From Hofstenia miamia (lineage: Eukaryota; Xenacoelomorpha; Acoela), in assembly GCA_004352715.1 (NCBI GenBank), contig SCFE01000032.1:2282992-2346991 (forward strand): a DNA stretch of 64,000 nucleotides, written 5' to 3'. Made by a program: the position numbers and the translations under genes. Shown here piece after piece: positions 1-11,429 of the stretch. The stretch's first letter is position 1. Each line of letters opens with the position of its first letter. Below the pieces are notes generated by a model. That model was not told the origin of the DNA. It did no database searches and saw nothing but the letters and a program-made list of their open reading frames with translations.

Positions 1-116
1 ACGTATGGCTCTATAAAACGTTTGTATTAGTGATTATAATAATTACGAAACTTCATTCAATGTAAAAATGTGCATAATATATAAAATTTAAAATATACAC
101 AATTACTAAAAATTTT

Positions 117-187
117 TGGATCCGAAATCTTCTCAAAATGTAGATCCGATCCGAACCGATTTTGAGATCCGATCCCATCCATCTCTG
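117..187. repeat. hAT-type MITE terminus
   Basis: A short stretch is packed with GATCCGA/TCGGATC-type motifs and ends in CCCATCCATCTCTG. Read on the minus strand this begins CAGAGATGGATGGG, which resembles the end of non-autonomous hAT elements. The other end is not in view (the window starts too late), and no target duplication could be tested. Called from motif resemblance only. Confidence 0.35.
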
Positions 188-794
188 TTCTTATTATAGT
201 ACAGAAACTTGAGTAGAATTTTATACAACCAGTTTATACAATTTAGTACATTTTATTGCATAAAAAAGAGAAACTAACACCCTCAAAACGAGAGAAAATA
301 TTAAAACATGTCACTATTTAATGCAAATTTGTCACAATTGATTGCTAATGAGTGAGAAATTGAATAGATTCATCCCCGTGGAGTTATTCTCGCTTTCAAA
401 CATTAACCATTGCAATCAACGCAGCACACTTGTCAATGATTTTAACAATGACATATTTCGTTTGTAGAAGCACGTTGATATCCGACTCAGGAACGGCGTC
501 CGGTCACAAATAGCAGAAACAAGGTCTTCTCACTGAAAAAACTTCAAAACTGTGCCATGAAAGAGTTTTAGCAACTTTTTTTAAGTAGACATAAGCAATA
601 TTTTGAAAAATTGCAGATGAGAATTAAGCTCAAAACTGCATTACAGAAATTTCAGGGAGATTAAGATTTTATTATGAAATAGGCATTGATTTCAAAAAAA
701 GATCAGTGTTCACCAAAAGTCGATTGACACTATCAAAAGACTCTCCAAAATAACTTTATAGGTTATGCTAAAAGTAAATTACCATGTTCTAAAA
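188..794. other. No gene seen
   Basis: AT-rich sequence without a recognisable coding region. It may contain the worn 5' part of the Tc1 relic that follows, but I could not read transposase motifs in it. Confidence 0.4.
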
Positions 795-1085
795 ACTTTC
801 AGCAAGATAACTGCCAACACACGAAGCACAGGTGGTGAAGAATTGGCTCAGTCAAAAAGAAGTGGGTGATCTTCTGTAGTCTGCACACGCACCGAATCTT
901 AATGTTATAGAAAATTGCTGGGAAAAGATCAAGTGAGTGTTCTGAAAGCAAGAACATCGCAATCTGGATGACTTGTGGTAGCATTCTCAAGAAATCTGAA
1001 TTTTTAATAATGTGCTGAACTTGTAAACAGCATGTTTCATTGTATGCGTAATCTATAATTCGAACAATTTTAAAAATAATAAGCA
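795..1085 (+). pseudogene. Tc1-like transposase C-terminal relic
   Basis: The plus strand reads QDN, then after a one-base frameshift PTHEAQVVKNWL, then APNLNVIENCWEKIK. These are the second and third catalytic blocks of a Tc1-family DDE transposase: the Asp of QDN and the Glu of VIEN, separated by about 34 residues as in DD34E enzymes. In-frame stops lie between the blocks and after WEKIK, so it is dead. No terminal inverted repeat was found. The minus-strand open frame across the same bases is a shadow. Confidence 0.7.
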
Positions 1086-1089
1086 AACG

Positions 1090-3300
1090 GTTTCTCTACA
1101 TAGATATATTAAAAAACGTTTACAAATTAATAATGCATGTATCTTGTCCACGATCTGTCTGATAGCTTGCTTAGGAAAGAATTACTTTAATTTTCGTTTC
1201 TTGTTTATTTTGTCTATAAATACATCTTTAAATGATTTTTTTAAATTTTCGTCTATGCCTTGAGATACCCTAGTTTAAAATTAATAACTGATTTAGTAAC
1301 TGGGAATTTTTGCATAACAACTGTACATTGCATTGCACTCAGAATCGGTTTTCGTGCGCCATCGCGCGGCAAAAATACCAATTCAGAAGCTATCTTAATA
1401 CATGTAAAATATATTTTTAACGATTTTTACTAGAGCAATGTGGAACAAATTTCTAACTAATTTATCATCAATGGTCTTCCAGTGTAATCAAACCAACAAA
1501 AAATTAATTAAAAATAATTACGGCCACATCACCAAAAATGCTTCTCAAAACAAGTAGCCCTACATTATTTAATGCCTTGCTGAGCAGTAAGGGTAGAATT
1601 GTTTGTAAATATAACTGTAAATTCAGATTCGGTGACCCCAAAAAGGGCCAAGCAGAAGCTTTCAGGATTCGAGGGGCGACAGTCTGGGGGGGGGGGGNNN
1701 NNNNNNNNNNNNNNNNNNNNNNNNNNNNNNNNNNNNNNNNNNNNNNNNNNNNNNNNNNNNNNNNNNNNNNNNNNNNNNNNNNNNNNNNNNNNNNNNNNNN
1801 NNNNNNNNNNNGTGGGGGGGGGGGGGGGAATTACATGTTTAAATTTCTGGGCGAAAAAAACAAAACGCCACTGTGCGGTAGGATTTTAAAACGCTGTAAC
1901 TTCGCAACCCATTACCCAATTTCAAATTTCTTTTTCAAAATAATGAGTTTAAAAAATTCTACAACATAACTTGGATTGGCGAAATTATAATTGTTGATGC
2001 GATATTTTTATTGATTTTTTGTAAGAATTGATAAAGTCTTAGACTTAATATAATACATTCCTTAAGGATATAGTTAAGGGGAATATGAATTATATTACAT
2101 AATTTAAGCTGTAAATGTCCTCACAGTTAGTAATATGTAACTTAACGAAAATTTGTTTAACCGCCACATGCTTCAAGATTCGTGTTGTACAAATATGTCT
2201 AGCCCATTTTTACTGATTAAAACATATTTCATCTTAGTTATTTAAAAACTATTTATATGCCTCATTTTTAGAATATACAAGTATTTGGCAATCCTCAATA
2301 ATCCAAGATATTAATTTTTTTTAGACTTATCTTTGATTTTAGACTTTTTCGGACTTAATGAAATGCTTCATTTAAAGCCATGAAAATTATAGTAAAACCG
2401 AAATAATTTTGAGAATATTCCACCATTGCATTAAATACAGTTGCTGCAAAAATATTTTGCCAATGTAATAGAGCCAATTTTAGATCACTAAAAATATACT
2501 TATTCTCAAATCAAACGTATTTTTACAAGCAATTTCAGTAATGTGATAATATAGTAATCATTGCGAAGAAGCTGGGTGTGTCAGAGTCAGATGTGTATGT
2601 ACACCGAAAATATTTAAAAAAAAGTACATGAGTGCGGCTGCTTTCGAAGGTGGGATTCACTCCTTTTTTCTTTTTATATCAGATAATACAGAGGAGATCC
2701 AACAACATTTGTTTAATATTTTCGTTCATTTCTTTACTAAAAATTGTATGCAAAAAAGCCTTCACTTGGGGCATAAGAATATATTAGCAATGTTAATTTT
2801 CCATCAATCTAAATCAATAAATTTCGCCTACAATATGCATTGAATATTCATGAGTACATGAAAGTGCATCAAGTCACTTAAATATCATATTCTGTGTTTT
2901 AGATGACAATATATACGGATGTCTAATAAACAGTGCATTATAATGGCCTTCAAAAAACGTACGGATGAAGAAAATTGTGCCAAGCTAACGCATAGTTTTC
3001 AGGTTGAATCTGATGCTTTTGATACCTTAGCCCTTCATGGGCATGAAGAGGAGACCTCTAACTTTCTGCAATTGTTGTATTTAAGATGACATGACATACC
3101 GGGGCGGAAACACTGAACAAGAGGTACATCTAAAATTAAAAAAAATGATAAGAAATCTAGGTCCTATCACAATGTTAGGATACATTTTCAGAATATCAAA
3201 TGAAATAGCGGTGGACAAACGCCCATTCTTCTCACAAACGCTTGTAGATCTTAGAAAAAAATTAGGATAATAATCCACGCACTCGAGCGGTTGGTATTTC
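1090..3300. other. Intergenic, one N gap flanked by G runs
   Basis: No supported gene. An N run at 1698-1811 is bordered on both sides by long G homopolymers, so the open frames that cross it carry no weight. From 2570 to 3300 there are short open stretches that might belong to the copia-like relic downstream, but none is recognisable. Confidence 0.4.
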
Positions 3301-3435
3301 CAATTTGTCATAAATCCTAAAATCTATGTTTAGAATTCTGACACTATGATCATTCTACTCTCAGAGAGATTCGCTTCACTCCAACACAACTGCTCTATAA
3401 TTGTGAAATGACATCTATTCATATGATAGCATGAC

Positions 3436-3687
3436 TAAATCGTCAACGAAATGCCACAAGGAACTGAAACACATCAATCAAAAAAATTCAAAATGAGTCT
3501 ATGCAAGCTTGCACACCCATTATGTGAATTGAGACATGGGGAGAAGGGCTTCGTGAAAAACATGAAGAGTTTTGAAATAATCATTACAAAATTGGAAGAA
3601 CCACTGTCATACGAAGTTCTAGTTGACAACATGCGAATTTTCACCGCACCAAAAACCTATGCAGTTTTCGAAGAAATCGAAATGTAA
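3436..3687 (+). pseudogene. Possible copia-type reverse transcriptase fragment
   Basis: The frame reads EMPQGTE, then CKLAHPLCELRHGEKGFVKN, then ITKLEEPLSYEV. The order and spacing resemble the Ty1/copia RT stretch 'YMeqPeGF...vCkLkkslYGLkQ...W...sf...gf...cly'. The catalytic Tyr-x-Asp-Asp region and integrase are not visible. Substitutions are heavy (YGLKQ has become CELRH), so this is at best an old fragment; a chance resemblance is possible. Confidence 0.35.
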
Positions 3688-3689
3688 TT

Positions 3690-6044
3690 CCTTCTCCGCA
3701 AAGCTATTATGATGATTTTGGAGAATTGGATTAACATCAAAACCGAGGGTCAAGCCCTAACTTACATTCATCTAGGAATAAGACAATACCTGAGAGGTAT
3801 GTAAGTGTTATCAATTCTCAATCACATTTCATACATCTCCTTAGAAAAAGGAGGATTCAAGGGCAACAATTTTGACTGGTACTAACAAGAAATGTGTACC
3901 TCCCCCTTAAGACACAAGTGCATCTATATATGTGTTATTTATTTTAACAGTTGATTTAGTGGTACTTTTAGTACCCTAGAGTTATTAATTCTTTAACAGT
4001 TTTAAAGATTTAAATGAAATTTGATGATATTGATTTTCATGGAAAACCTAGAATGCTACATTTAGAAGTTCCAACATAATTTGCCCATGACAACCTGAAA
4101 TGTTGTTGTATACTAGGTGAAGTCAAAAGGGAAAACTTATCATGAAAATCGGTTTTTATGAAAATTAGAAATTTACTAGTTTACTAACAACGAACTTATC
4201 AAATAGACTTAATGCAAATGCTTATAGTTATATTTTATCAGATGTAACTTAGAAAAATTTGAATTGTAATTTTCGAACTTTTACTAAAGGAAAATCCGAA
4301 ACAAAATTTAACTAGTTAATGGTTGATGGTTATTATAATTCGTGTTGGTGGCAAAGACTGTCAGTAAATACATGAACAATTGTCTCATATTTAGACTTTA
4401 GCAATAAAATCATTGAAGGCCTCGCGCAAACGATACAACTTTTGTTATTAGATAAATTAAGGTAAGAAATCAAATTTGAGGAATTCAAATTATTTCCAAA
4501 TGATCATATCACATTGCTCGCTATAATTTATTTGACAAATAATGGATCGTTTGCGTGGAGACTAAACCATTTATGCAAATTAGGAATTAATTAATTTAAT
4601 CTCTATCTGTACGCATTCTATTACAATATCGTACAATATTTCTATAACTAATAGAATGATTTTTTCAGATAATTGATTTCAAAATGACACATACATGGTA
4701 ACTATTTGCTGATATATGTTAAAATTTCTAAACATTAACTTTAAGAAATCTTAACTTAAAAATATCAATGTTGTTTTTGTTTACTAGTAATTGCTGACTT
4801 GTTTAAATGGAATTCTAATTAATGCATTAAATGTCGCATTGACGTATTTTTGAAGAGGGCATAGTATTTCATCAAAATATTATCAAACATTGTTCCTTAG
4901 GTCCTAAACAATTCCTAATAACTATTAATTTTCTTGCTTCAAGTAAGACTTGAATTGAGTACATTTCTGGTTAGTTTGGCATTCAAATCCCCTTATCATT
5001 GTGACAATCTTCTTATATATTTCAAATATTTCACAGTAAAGCTAATATCAGTCAGCACACAAAGCTCAATTGCCCAACACAGAATATTAATTTTCAATGT
5101 TATATTTCCAATTATTTGTACAGTACAGTATTTTTACATTTAGGGATTTAAAATTTTATCTCCTTCTAAACCCTTAACCTGGAATGATAACTTTTGTTGG
5201 AAATATATTTACAATACACTTGCATATAGATAAGATAAGATAATCTATATTCATTAGAATTTTTTACAATATTTTACTGATATTTCAAATGAATAGCGTC
5301 ATTAACTACTATGTACAAAAAATGAATAACAAAAATGAAATAAATAAAACAACACTGACTACGGATAGCTTACGAATTTCGATTTATTGTATAATCGTTA
5401 TTATANGCTTGTCCATTGGACATTTTTTTCTGTCCAATCCAATACGAAAATTCTAGAATTGTCCAATTGGAATCCAATCAAATTCCAACCTAATTTTGAG
5501 TTTCTTAATCCAAATATTCTTTGCAACATACATTGGATGTCTTTGATTTCACATAATATTTATTTAAGTATAATGCACAAATCTTCTTTATGCGATTATT
5601 AAGCCCTGGTAAAACCAGAAAAATACATAATTTCAAAGAAAACTCTTCCAGAAAGGAAAATCCTAGCATAGTTTATTAAGTTTTTGCATACAAAGTATCA
5701 TAGATCTACTGATAATATAGTTTCATAAACTGACACCAACTATCCAAAAAGTTATGTATTCGAAATTCGGACATAAATAACAATGCAACCAAAGAATTTA
5801 AGAATTGATTTATCATATGCTGTCCTATTAGAATACAAAAGCACAATAATACTGGTCCAGTCATTGTGTTCTAATCAAATAAAATTTTAGAAAACATAAT
5901 TATTTTGTGCTCACATAACAATATTGCAGTTAGTTACCATTATATGGCGCATTGTATTCATAGTATTATTTAGGGCCTGCAAGTAATCGAAATTTCTACT
6001 CGGGTTTGGGTTTTGTTGATTGAAAACGAATAGTGTAGTGTATG
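3690..6044. other. No gene seen
   Basis: AT-rich intergenic DNA. Open frames of 60-70 codons (for example near 4934-5143 and 5387-5602) have low-complexity composition and no recognisable motif. A single N at 5405 marks a contig join. Confidence 0.45.
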
Positions 6045-6049
6045 NNNNN

Positions 6050-7102
6050 AGCAGGGGACCTAGTATGGTTCCTTGAGGTACACCATTATTGACAGACAAC
6101 CAATTTGAAAAAGTATCATTTAATTTAACTCGCTGAAGTCTATTACTTAAGTAATTAGATATAAGGTGAGCACTGTTAAGAGAAAAACCAATATTTTTTT
6201 AATTTTCTTATTAATATATCATGGTTAATAGAATCGAATGATTTTGAGAGGTCAAGACAGGCAATAGCAACAAATTTATTAGAGTCTAATAGTGCTCTCC
6301 ATTTTTCTGTCGTTTGTATAAGTGCGTCTGATGTTGAATAATTTTTTCTGAAACCAAATTGTGATTTGGACCATAGTTTATGATGATTTAAATGAAGTGT
6401 AATTTGTTCATGTAATAGTCTTTCAAATATTTTACTGATTGGTGATGTAATAGATATAGGTCGATAGTTTTTGGGACATTTTGGGTCGTCTTTTTTGTAA
6501 ATTGGAGTAATATGAGCCTGTTTCAAGAAATCGGGAAAAATATTCCATTTTAAGCATTCATTAAAGATATAATTTAAAGGTTCGGCAATATATTTCGCAT
6601 TGTTTTTTAGTAACCATATTGGAATTTTCGAGGGGCCGCTTGACTTGTTTGATTTTAGTTTCTTGATTGCTTTAATTACTTCAAAACTTGTTATAAAGCG
6701 AAAACCAAATTCAGGGATGTGCCTATTAGGAATTATTTCCTGGAATTTTGTTTGAGGACCGTCGTAATTACCTAGGTTTGCAAATGTTTGATTTAAAATA
6801 TTGGAAATTTCAAAATCAGAGACGTATTGATTTCCATCGGGGTCTACAATTTTTTCTATGGGAGAAGATTTTGATTTGGTACAATTCGAGATTTCGTTAA
6901 TCAATCTCCATTTACTCTTTTGGTTCGGTAATTTTCTATATTCATGTTTAATATACTCATTGTAAGCTTTACGATTTTCTATATTAGAAATATTTCTAGC
7001 TTCTTTGTATAATGCATAACTTTCAGGAGTACGGGCGTTAGAAAAAAATTTAAACGCGTCATTTTTTTTGTTATTAATTGTTTGCAGAAATCGGAAATCC
7101 AA
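6050..7102 (-). pseudogene. Non-LTR reverse transcriptase, frameshifted and truncated
   Basis: A 308-codon open frame (6176-7102) carries the RT fingers and palm: KSSGPSKIP, then ITPIYKKDDP, KNYRPISITSP, SQFGFRK and CLDLSKSFDSINHDIL (first catalytic Asp). A one-base slip in a T run near 6190 moves the reading into another frame that continues as FSLNSAHLISNYLSNRLQ and then GVPQGTILGPL. The catalytic YxDD box would follow but is lost at the N gap. Domain order fits the endonuclease/RT ORF2 of CR1/jockey-type elements. The frameshift could be a sequencing error in the homopolymer. Confidence 0.85.
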
Positions 7103-7166
7103 GGCTTGTCATTCTTTATGTTTTTGCGAGAATGATTAGTAACAAGGATTTTTTTTCAGGACAATA

Positions 7167-7785
7167 TTAATCTAAATAGGATTCAAGAATATCAAGAAAG
7201 CTTTTGATCATGTTGCTAGGATCAACCGCAACGTATACAGAAGTCCAAGTTTCACGTAAAAGAACATTTTTCAGGTTATCTATATTATCAGACGATTTTT
7301 CACGAATAGTGATCCATTTTTTGGATATTTCAGAGCGTATTTTAGCTTTAGGGAAACTGGCTGATATTATACAGTGATCAGAGAATGGACATTCAGAGGA
7401 GTAGTATAAGAAATCAAGATTATTTTCGGGCAGTGCAATATAGTCAATCAAAGTTGCACTATTGGCTGCGATTCTTGTAGGAATGAAGGCATTTGCCGTT
7501 TTTAAATTAAAAGTATTAAAAAAGAGATTAATCGTTTTATTATCACGTTTATTTAAGTAATTTAGGTTCCAATCACCCATTAATATTAAATCTTTACTTT
7601 CTGAGTAGGCCAGTGAAATTTCATTCTCAAGTTGTTCAAAAAATTCATTAGTAATACATTTATTTGGGCAGTATGAAACATTAATTAATTGCTTTTTAAA
7701 AGGTGAATTTTTGATAGGGTTATCAATTTCAACCCAAAGGCTTTCGAATTTTTCTGAGCTTACGGTGGCATACGTGTATTCGCTG
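7167..7785 (-). pseudogene. APE-type endonuclease, C-terminal part
   Basis: The frame extends upstream of its first Met through SEKFESLWVEI, CPNKC, ILMGDWNLNYL, LIDYIALPENN and CPFSDHCIISAS. GDWN and SDH are the conserved Asp/Asn and Asp-His blocks of the exonuclease-endonuclease-phosphatase fold in non-LTR elements; D-Y-I precedes them in the usual order. The N-terminal half, which carries the first catalytic Asn and Glu, is absent. At its 5' end the frame runs directly into the SGNH-like tail, so an internal deletion removed the ORF1/ORF2 junction. Confidence 0.75.
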
Positions 7786-8002
7786 GTCGATATAATTGAT
7801 AAGAATTAAGTGACTTTGGCGGCAAAATTGAGCGGCCGTAGATGAAAGGATGCTTTGCATTTGCAAAATAGCTTTTAATGCATCGTGCTAATATAGCATA
7901 TCCAGATTCAGAGAAATGAATTCCTCCTCGTGTAAATAGATCTGCATCGACATGTGCACCCTTGTAAAAATAACGGTTATTTTCGAAGACCTTGTACTGC
8001 AA
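7760..8002 (-). pseudogene. ORF1 tail with SGNH-esterase block
   Basis: An 80-codon frame contains DADLFTRGGIHFSESGYAIL. This has the shape of the last SGNH/GDSL block (Asp-x-x-His followed by a small-residue turn and helix), although the Asp of DxxH is not clearly retained. Esterase domains are known in ORF1 of CR1-type retrotransposons, which fits the adjacent endonuclease/RT. The frame ends at 7760, inside the endonuclease reading but in a different frame. Confidence 0.5.
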
Positions 8003-8089
8003 TTGTTTTGCATTTTGATGTAATAATACATTGACTTTCGATGGTGTTCATTATTTCTGTTTATTACTATACTCACTTTATGATAATTA

Positions 8090-8352
8090 CAAAATTAGAA
8101 AAAAAATTTGATTCAAATTTCTGTTTTCTATTTGAAAACATTTTGCAAACAGAATCTTACAAATTTCTGAAAAACTAACAAACTAAGTTAAAAAACATAG
8201 TTCACCCATTTTTATCATAGACATTTTTTATAATATATAGTCACTTCCACGAAAATGGGGACATTATCAATATACCCAATATTGTATATTTCATATATCA
8301 TTAGAAAGCTGAAAATGTGTAGAAATCAAATATTTATTTACATCGAATTATA
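8090..8352. other. No gene seen
   Basis: AT-rich spacer between the non-LTR element and the Tc1-type element. It supplies the TA target dinucleotide at 8351-8352. Confidence 0.5.
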
Positions 8353-9448
8353 CAGAGAGACCATAAAGTCCTTTCGGTATTTTTATATACAGTAAAAATT
8401 AAACAGAGCAAATAAAATTTATTTGAACAATAACGCAGCAAAGAGATACAATTCGAAATTATGTTTATACATTTACTGGTGCTGAAAGTGTCCTCCATTA
8501 GCCGCTACATACTTTGTTAAGCCAGTCACCATACTTTCAAAGACCTTTTTAAGTGTTGCATTTGAGATTTTAGAAAATTCATTTTCAATAAGTCTCTTTA
8601 GATTTTCAGAATTGGTTGGTTTTTGTGCATAAACTCTTTCTTTAATATTTCCTTATAAGTAAAAATCTAGAGGTGTGAGGTCTGGACTTCTTGGAGGCCA
8701 TGTTGTGGGTCCTGTGCGACCAATCCATTTATCGCCACAGACTTCATTCAAATAATCTCGGACTTGAAGTCCCCAATGTGGTGGTGCACCCCAAATAATG
8801 CAGTTGTGTGTTGACATCGCCCTGAAGATTGAACTTTGCCTCATCCGAAAAACACAATCGATCAATTAATGATGACTCATATTGTAGCTGACGTAACATG
8901 TATTCACAACATTCCATTCTTGCATTATAATCGTCTGGGAGAAGTTGTTGCACACGAGTATATTGAACTGACTTCATTCCGATCGTCTATTTTAAACAAT
9001 TTCTAACAGTTTCTATCCATTTCTCTTAATGCTTGTCGCAGTGAGGATAAAGGATTTTCTTCAAAATGAGACCGAATTTTTTCAATGTTTTCATTGCTGA
9101 CTTTTGGACGGCCACATTTCTCTTTATCAGGAATGCTACCAGTTTCACAAAATCTTTTGTATGTTGATTGAATCGTCTTATCACTTGGGGGATAGGATCC
9201 AAACTCTTTGCTCCAAGCGCGCTGGACAAGAATTGAGGAACAGTTATTTTGCGCCATTAAAAGTACGATTTGTACTCGTTCATTTTGAGACATCATTTTG
9301 TGAAAAATTCAAAAAGTGTGCCAATATAAAAGTTTATAATCGAAGAATTTTATTGATTTAGTAAAACAAATCCAAAAAATTGCCTTAATGTTGGTCAATG
9401 AATTTTAATTATAAAAACAAATACCGAAGGGACTTTATGGTCACCCTG
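8353..9448 (-). mobile_element. Tc1/IS630-type element with 30-bp terminal inverted repeats
   Basis: Terminal inverted repeats at 8353-8382 and 9419-9448 match at 27 of 30 positions (outer ends CAGAGAGACC and, inverted, CAGGGTGACC). Each is flanked by TA (8351-8352 and 9449-9450), the expected target duplication. The 1096-bp interior holds a decayed transposase on the minus strand. Both ends and the TA duplication make the boundary assignment firm. Confidence 0.92.
8473..9296 (-). pseudogene. Tc1-type transposase with N-terminal HTH, frameshifted
   Basis: The N-terminus (9003-9296) is MMSQNERVQIVLLMAQNN followed by a GRPKVS linker, a helix-turn-helix DNA-binding region as in Tc1-type transposases with a DUF4817-like domain. 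Further frames give PDDYNARMECCEYML, FSDEAKFNLQG (first Asp), HNCIIWG, then PRSPDLTPLDFYL (last acidic block), ending GGHFQHQ before the stop. The central HDNAPxH-type block is missing. At least two frameshifts and a deletion split the gene, so it cannot encode an active enzyme. Confidence 0.85.
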
Positions 9449-9555
9449 TATTATTTCTTCTACCAATTTCCTGATACAGGAAAAACTAACGAAATTGATA
9501 ATTATACTGAAACAACATTTTTAATTTTTTAAATGTTAAAATAACGAGGAATTCA

Positions 9556-10069
9556 AAATCTTTTATAACTGGAATATACAAGAAACCATCAGATACTCGC
9601 TTGCTACTTAATTTTAGTGTAAATTCTCCAAGATCATTTAAAGTATTCTTAATTAAAGGAGCAATGCATAGAATATTCGATATTACAAGCTCCTATGAAA
9701 ATATACACCAAGAAATTATCAAATTGAAAGTAGACCTAAGAATAAGAGGAATACCTAAACAACTTTATTGATCAATATATTTGTATAATTGTAGAAATAC
9801 TTACAACCAACAAGGAAATGAGATATTCACGTAATCTTGAGCATGTATTTACATACAATATCGGGGAAGACATGCAACAAATTCAATAAATCAAATGGGA
9901 AAGATCGAATTCATTAAAGAAAAAGTAAGATTCATTTATAAGATCGAAATACTTAAATCAAAGCTTGGCCTAAAATTAGCAACTAATGTGCCCGATAAAT
10001 TTAATGTATTTTATAAAAGTCAAAGCACATGTGGTGAAGATTATATCAGATATTGTGGCCGGCAATAGA
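9556..10069 (+). pseudogene. Penelope-like element fragment (RT tail plus GIY-YIG motif)
   Basis: One plus frame reads GIYKKPSDTRLLLNFSVNSP, then RSFKVFLIKGAMHRIF, resembling the Penelope-type RT C-terminus ('TSLYRKPTdtn..LhfsSnHP..xKxSiixsLlxRA'). About 300 bp on, in the same frame, is VFYKSQSTCGEDYIRYCGR, matching the GIY-YIG endonuclease start of these elements ('VYKixCxxCgxxYIGxTxR'). Stops interrupt the frame between the blocks. Order and shared frame make the call reasonable. The RT catalytic core lies outside what is readable. Confidence 0.65.
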
Positions 10070-10440
10070 ACAAAAGAAAATGAAACTAATTCAACTTGAA
10101 AATATCTTAAAATTGTGGAGTAAATTATAATGTAAAAATTTTAAAGAATACCAAACCAAATCATCTTAAAAATAATTAAAAGTATTTTACTTAGATCATT
10201 TCGACCAAATCTAAATCCCAAAAATGATTACATGCACAAACTTACTACCAATAATTAAGATTTATTAAAATAAATTATAAAATCAAGTTAATTTAGAGGA
10301 AATAATTTTAAGGAAACTGATGTTGGCTTTGTAAGTTGAAATATATTTTTGTTTCTTTTTATTGAAGTTATTAAAAATCCTCAAAAACTTCAGATTACTT
10401 AAAGAACGGTGACATTAATTTTTCTTATAAAATTTTAGCA

Positions 10441-11429
10441 AAGGCAATCGATGCAATTTCAAACTAAGCATCAGAGAATCAAAATTATTGAATTGATGAA
10501 ACTCAGCACAAACGCTGGTATACCCCAAGGCTCTATTCTGGGGCCAATCTTATTCAACATATTATATGATGATCTTGTTTTCAACGGAGATGATGTCTCT
10601 TTAGTAAAATACGCAGATGATGCTACAATCCTACGCATGGTGGAACGCGTGGTCAAGACAGGGCCCAAAAAGTGCTCTGCGCTGTGAATGACTGGTGTAA
10701 TAACAACAACCTATCGATGAACGAAGAAAAAACGGTTGAAATGATTTTTTCTAAGGGTAGCTCTCCTTTGACTACTACACAATATCCATCTGGCAAACTC
10801 TTTCGAGCCATTAACATCCTTGGAGTGTACATTGATAATGCCTTGTCATTTGAAGAACATGTCTCAAGGNNNNNNNNNNNNNNNNNNNNNNNNNNNNNNN
10901 NNNNNNNNNNNNNNNNNNNNNNNNNNNNNNNNNNNNCTGGCAAACTCTTTCGAGCAATTAAAATCCTTGGAGTGTACATTGATAATGCCTTGTCATTTGA
11001 AGAACATGTCTCAAGGATTCTACGAAAATGCAGAAGCAAAATGTTCCTTCTAAATAAGTTAAAGGCACAAGGTTACTTCTTACGCGAGATCAAGATACTT
11101 TACACTGCGTTGATATTGCCAAACATAACCTATTCGGTCTCAGTATGGGGAGGATGCAGGAAGTCATTACAGCAACTCACAGTCAAACTACACAGGAAGG
11201 CAATGCGACTGGGATATACGGATAACTTTGAATCTATCGAAACAATTGTGAGAGTCAGATGAAAAGCTGTTGAAGAGAATGTACTATGAGGACCATTTAC
11301 TATCAGATCTAGTACCTGGAAGAAGTGAATATGCCTTTACAAGTCTCCGGGAACGCTTACCAATCCCTGAAAGAGATATTGATAGGAGATTTACGTTTAT
11401 TTTTCCAAACAGATTCTTCAAGAAATACT
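10441..11429 (+). pseudogene. Non-LTR reverse transcriptase, C-terminal half
   Basis: From 10451 the frame gives GIPQGSILGPILFN, then VSLVKYADDATIL: the RT YADD catalytic box is intact. A frameshift near 10665-10672 leads to LCAVNDWCNNNNLSMNEEKT (thumb), then FRAINILGVYIDNALSFEEH and YTALILPNITYSVSVWG, the usual end of jockey/CR1-type RTs. After a TGA near 11260, another frame continues to FPNRFFKKY and a stop. The N run at 10870-10936 is flanked by two copies of the same ~79 bases (10791-10869 and 10937-11016) with two differences, probably two haplotypes placed side by side. 5' truncated, inactive. Confidence 0.85.

Larger units (their letters stand above)
6050..8002 (-). mobile_element. 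Truncated non-LTR retrotransposon (CR1/jockey-like)
   Basis: On the minus strand, from high to low coordinate, come an SGNH-esterase-like ORF tail, the C-terminal part of an apurinic-type endonuclease, and the N-terminal and central part of a reverse transcriptase. The RT stops at a five-N gap (6045-6049) just after the PQG-LGP motif. Sequence beyond the gap does not continue the RT, so the 3' part, including the Tyr-Ala-Asp-Asp box, is missing or misjoined. The endonuclease N-terminus is also missing. The element is inactive. Confidence 0.8.

Noticed and set aside
1538-1969. 143-codon plus-strand frame
   Set aside because: Most of it is N plus flanking G homopolymer; the real bases on either side show no coding signal.
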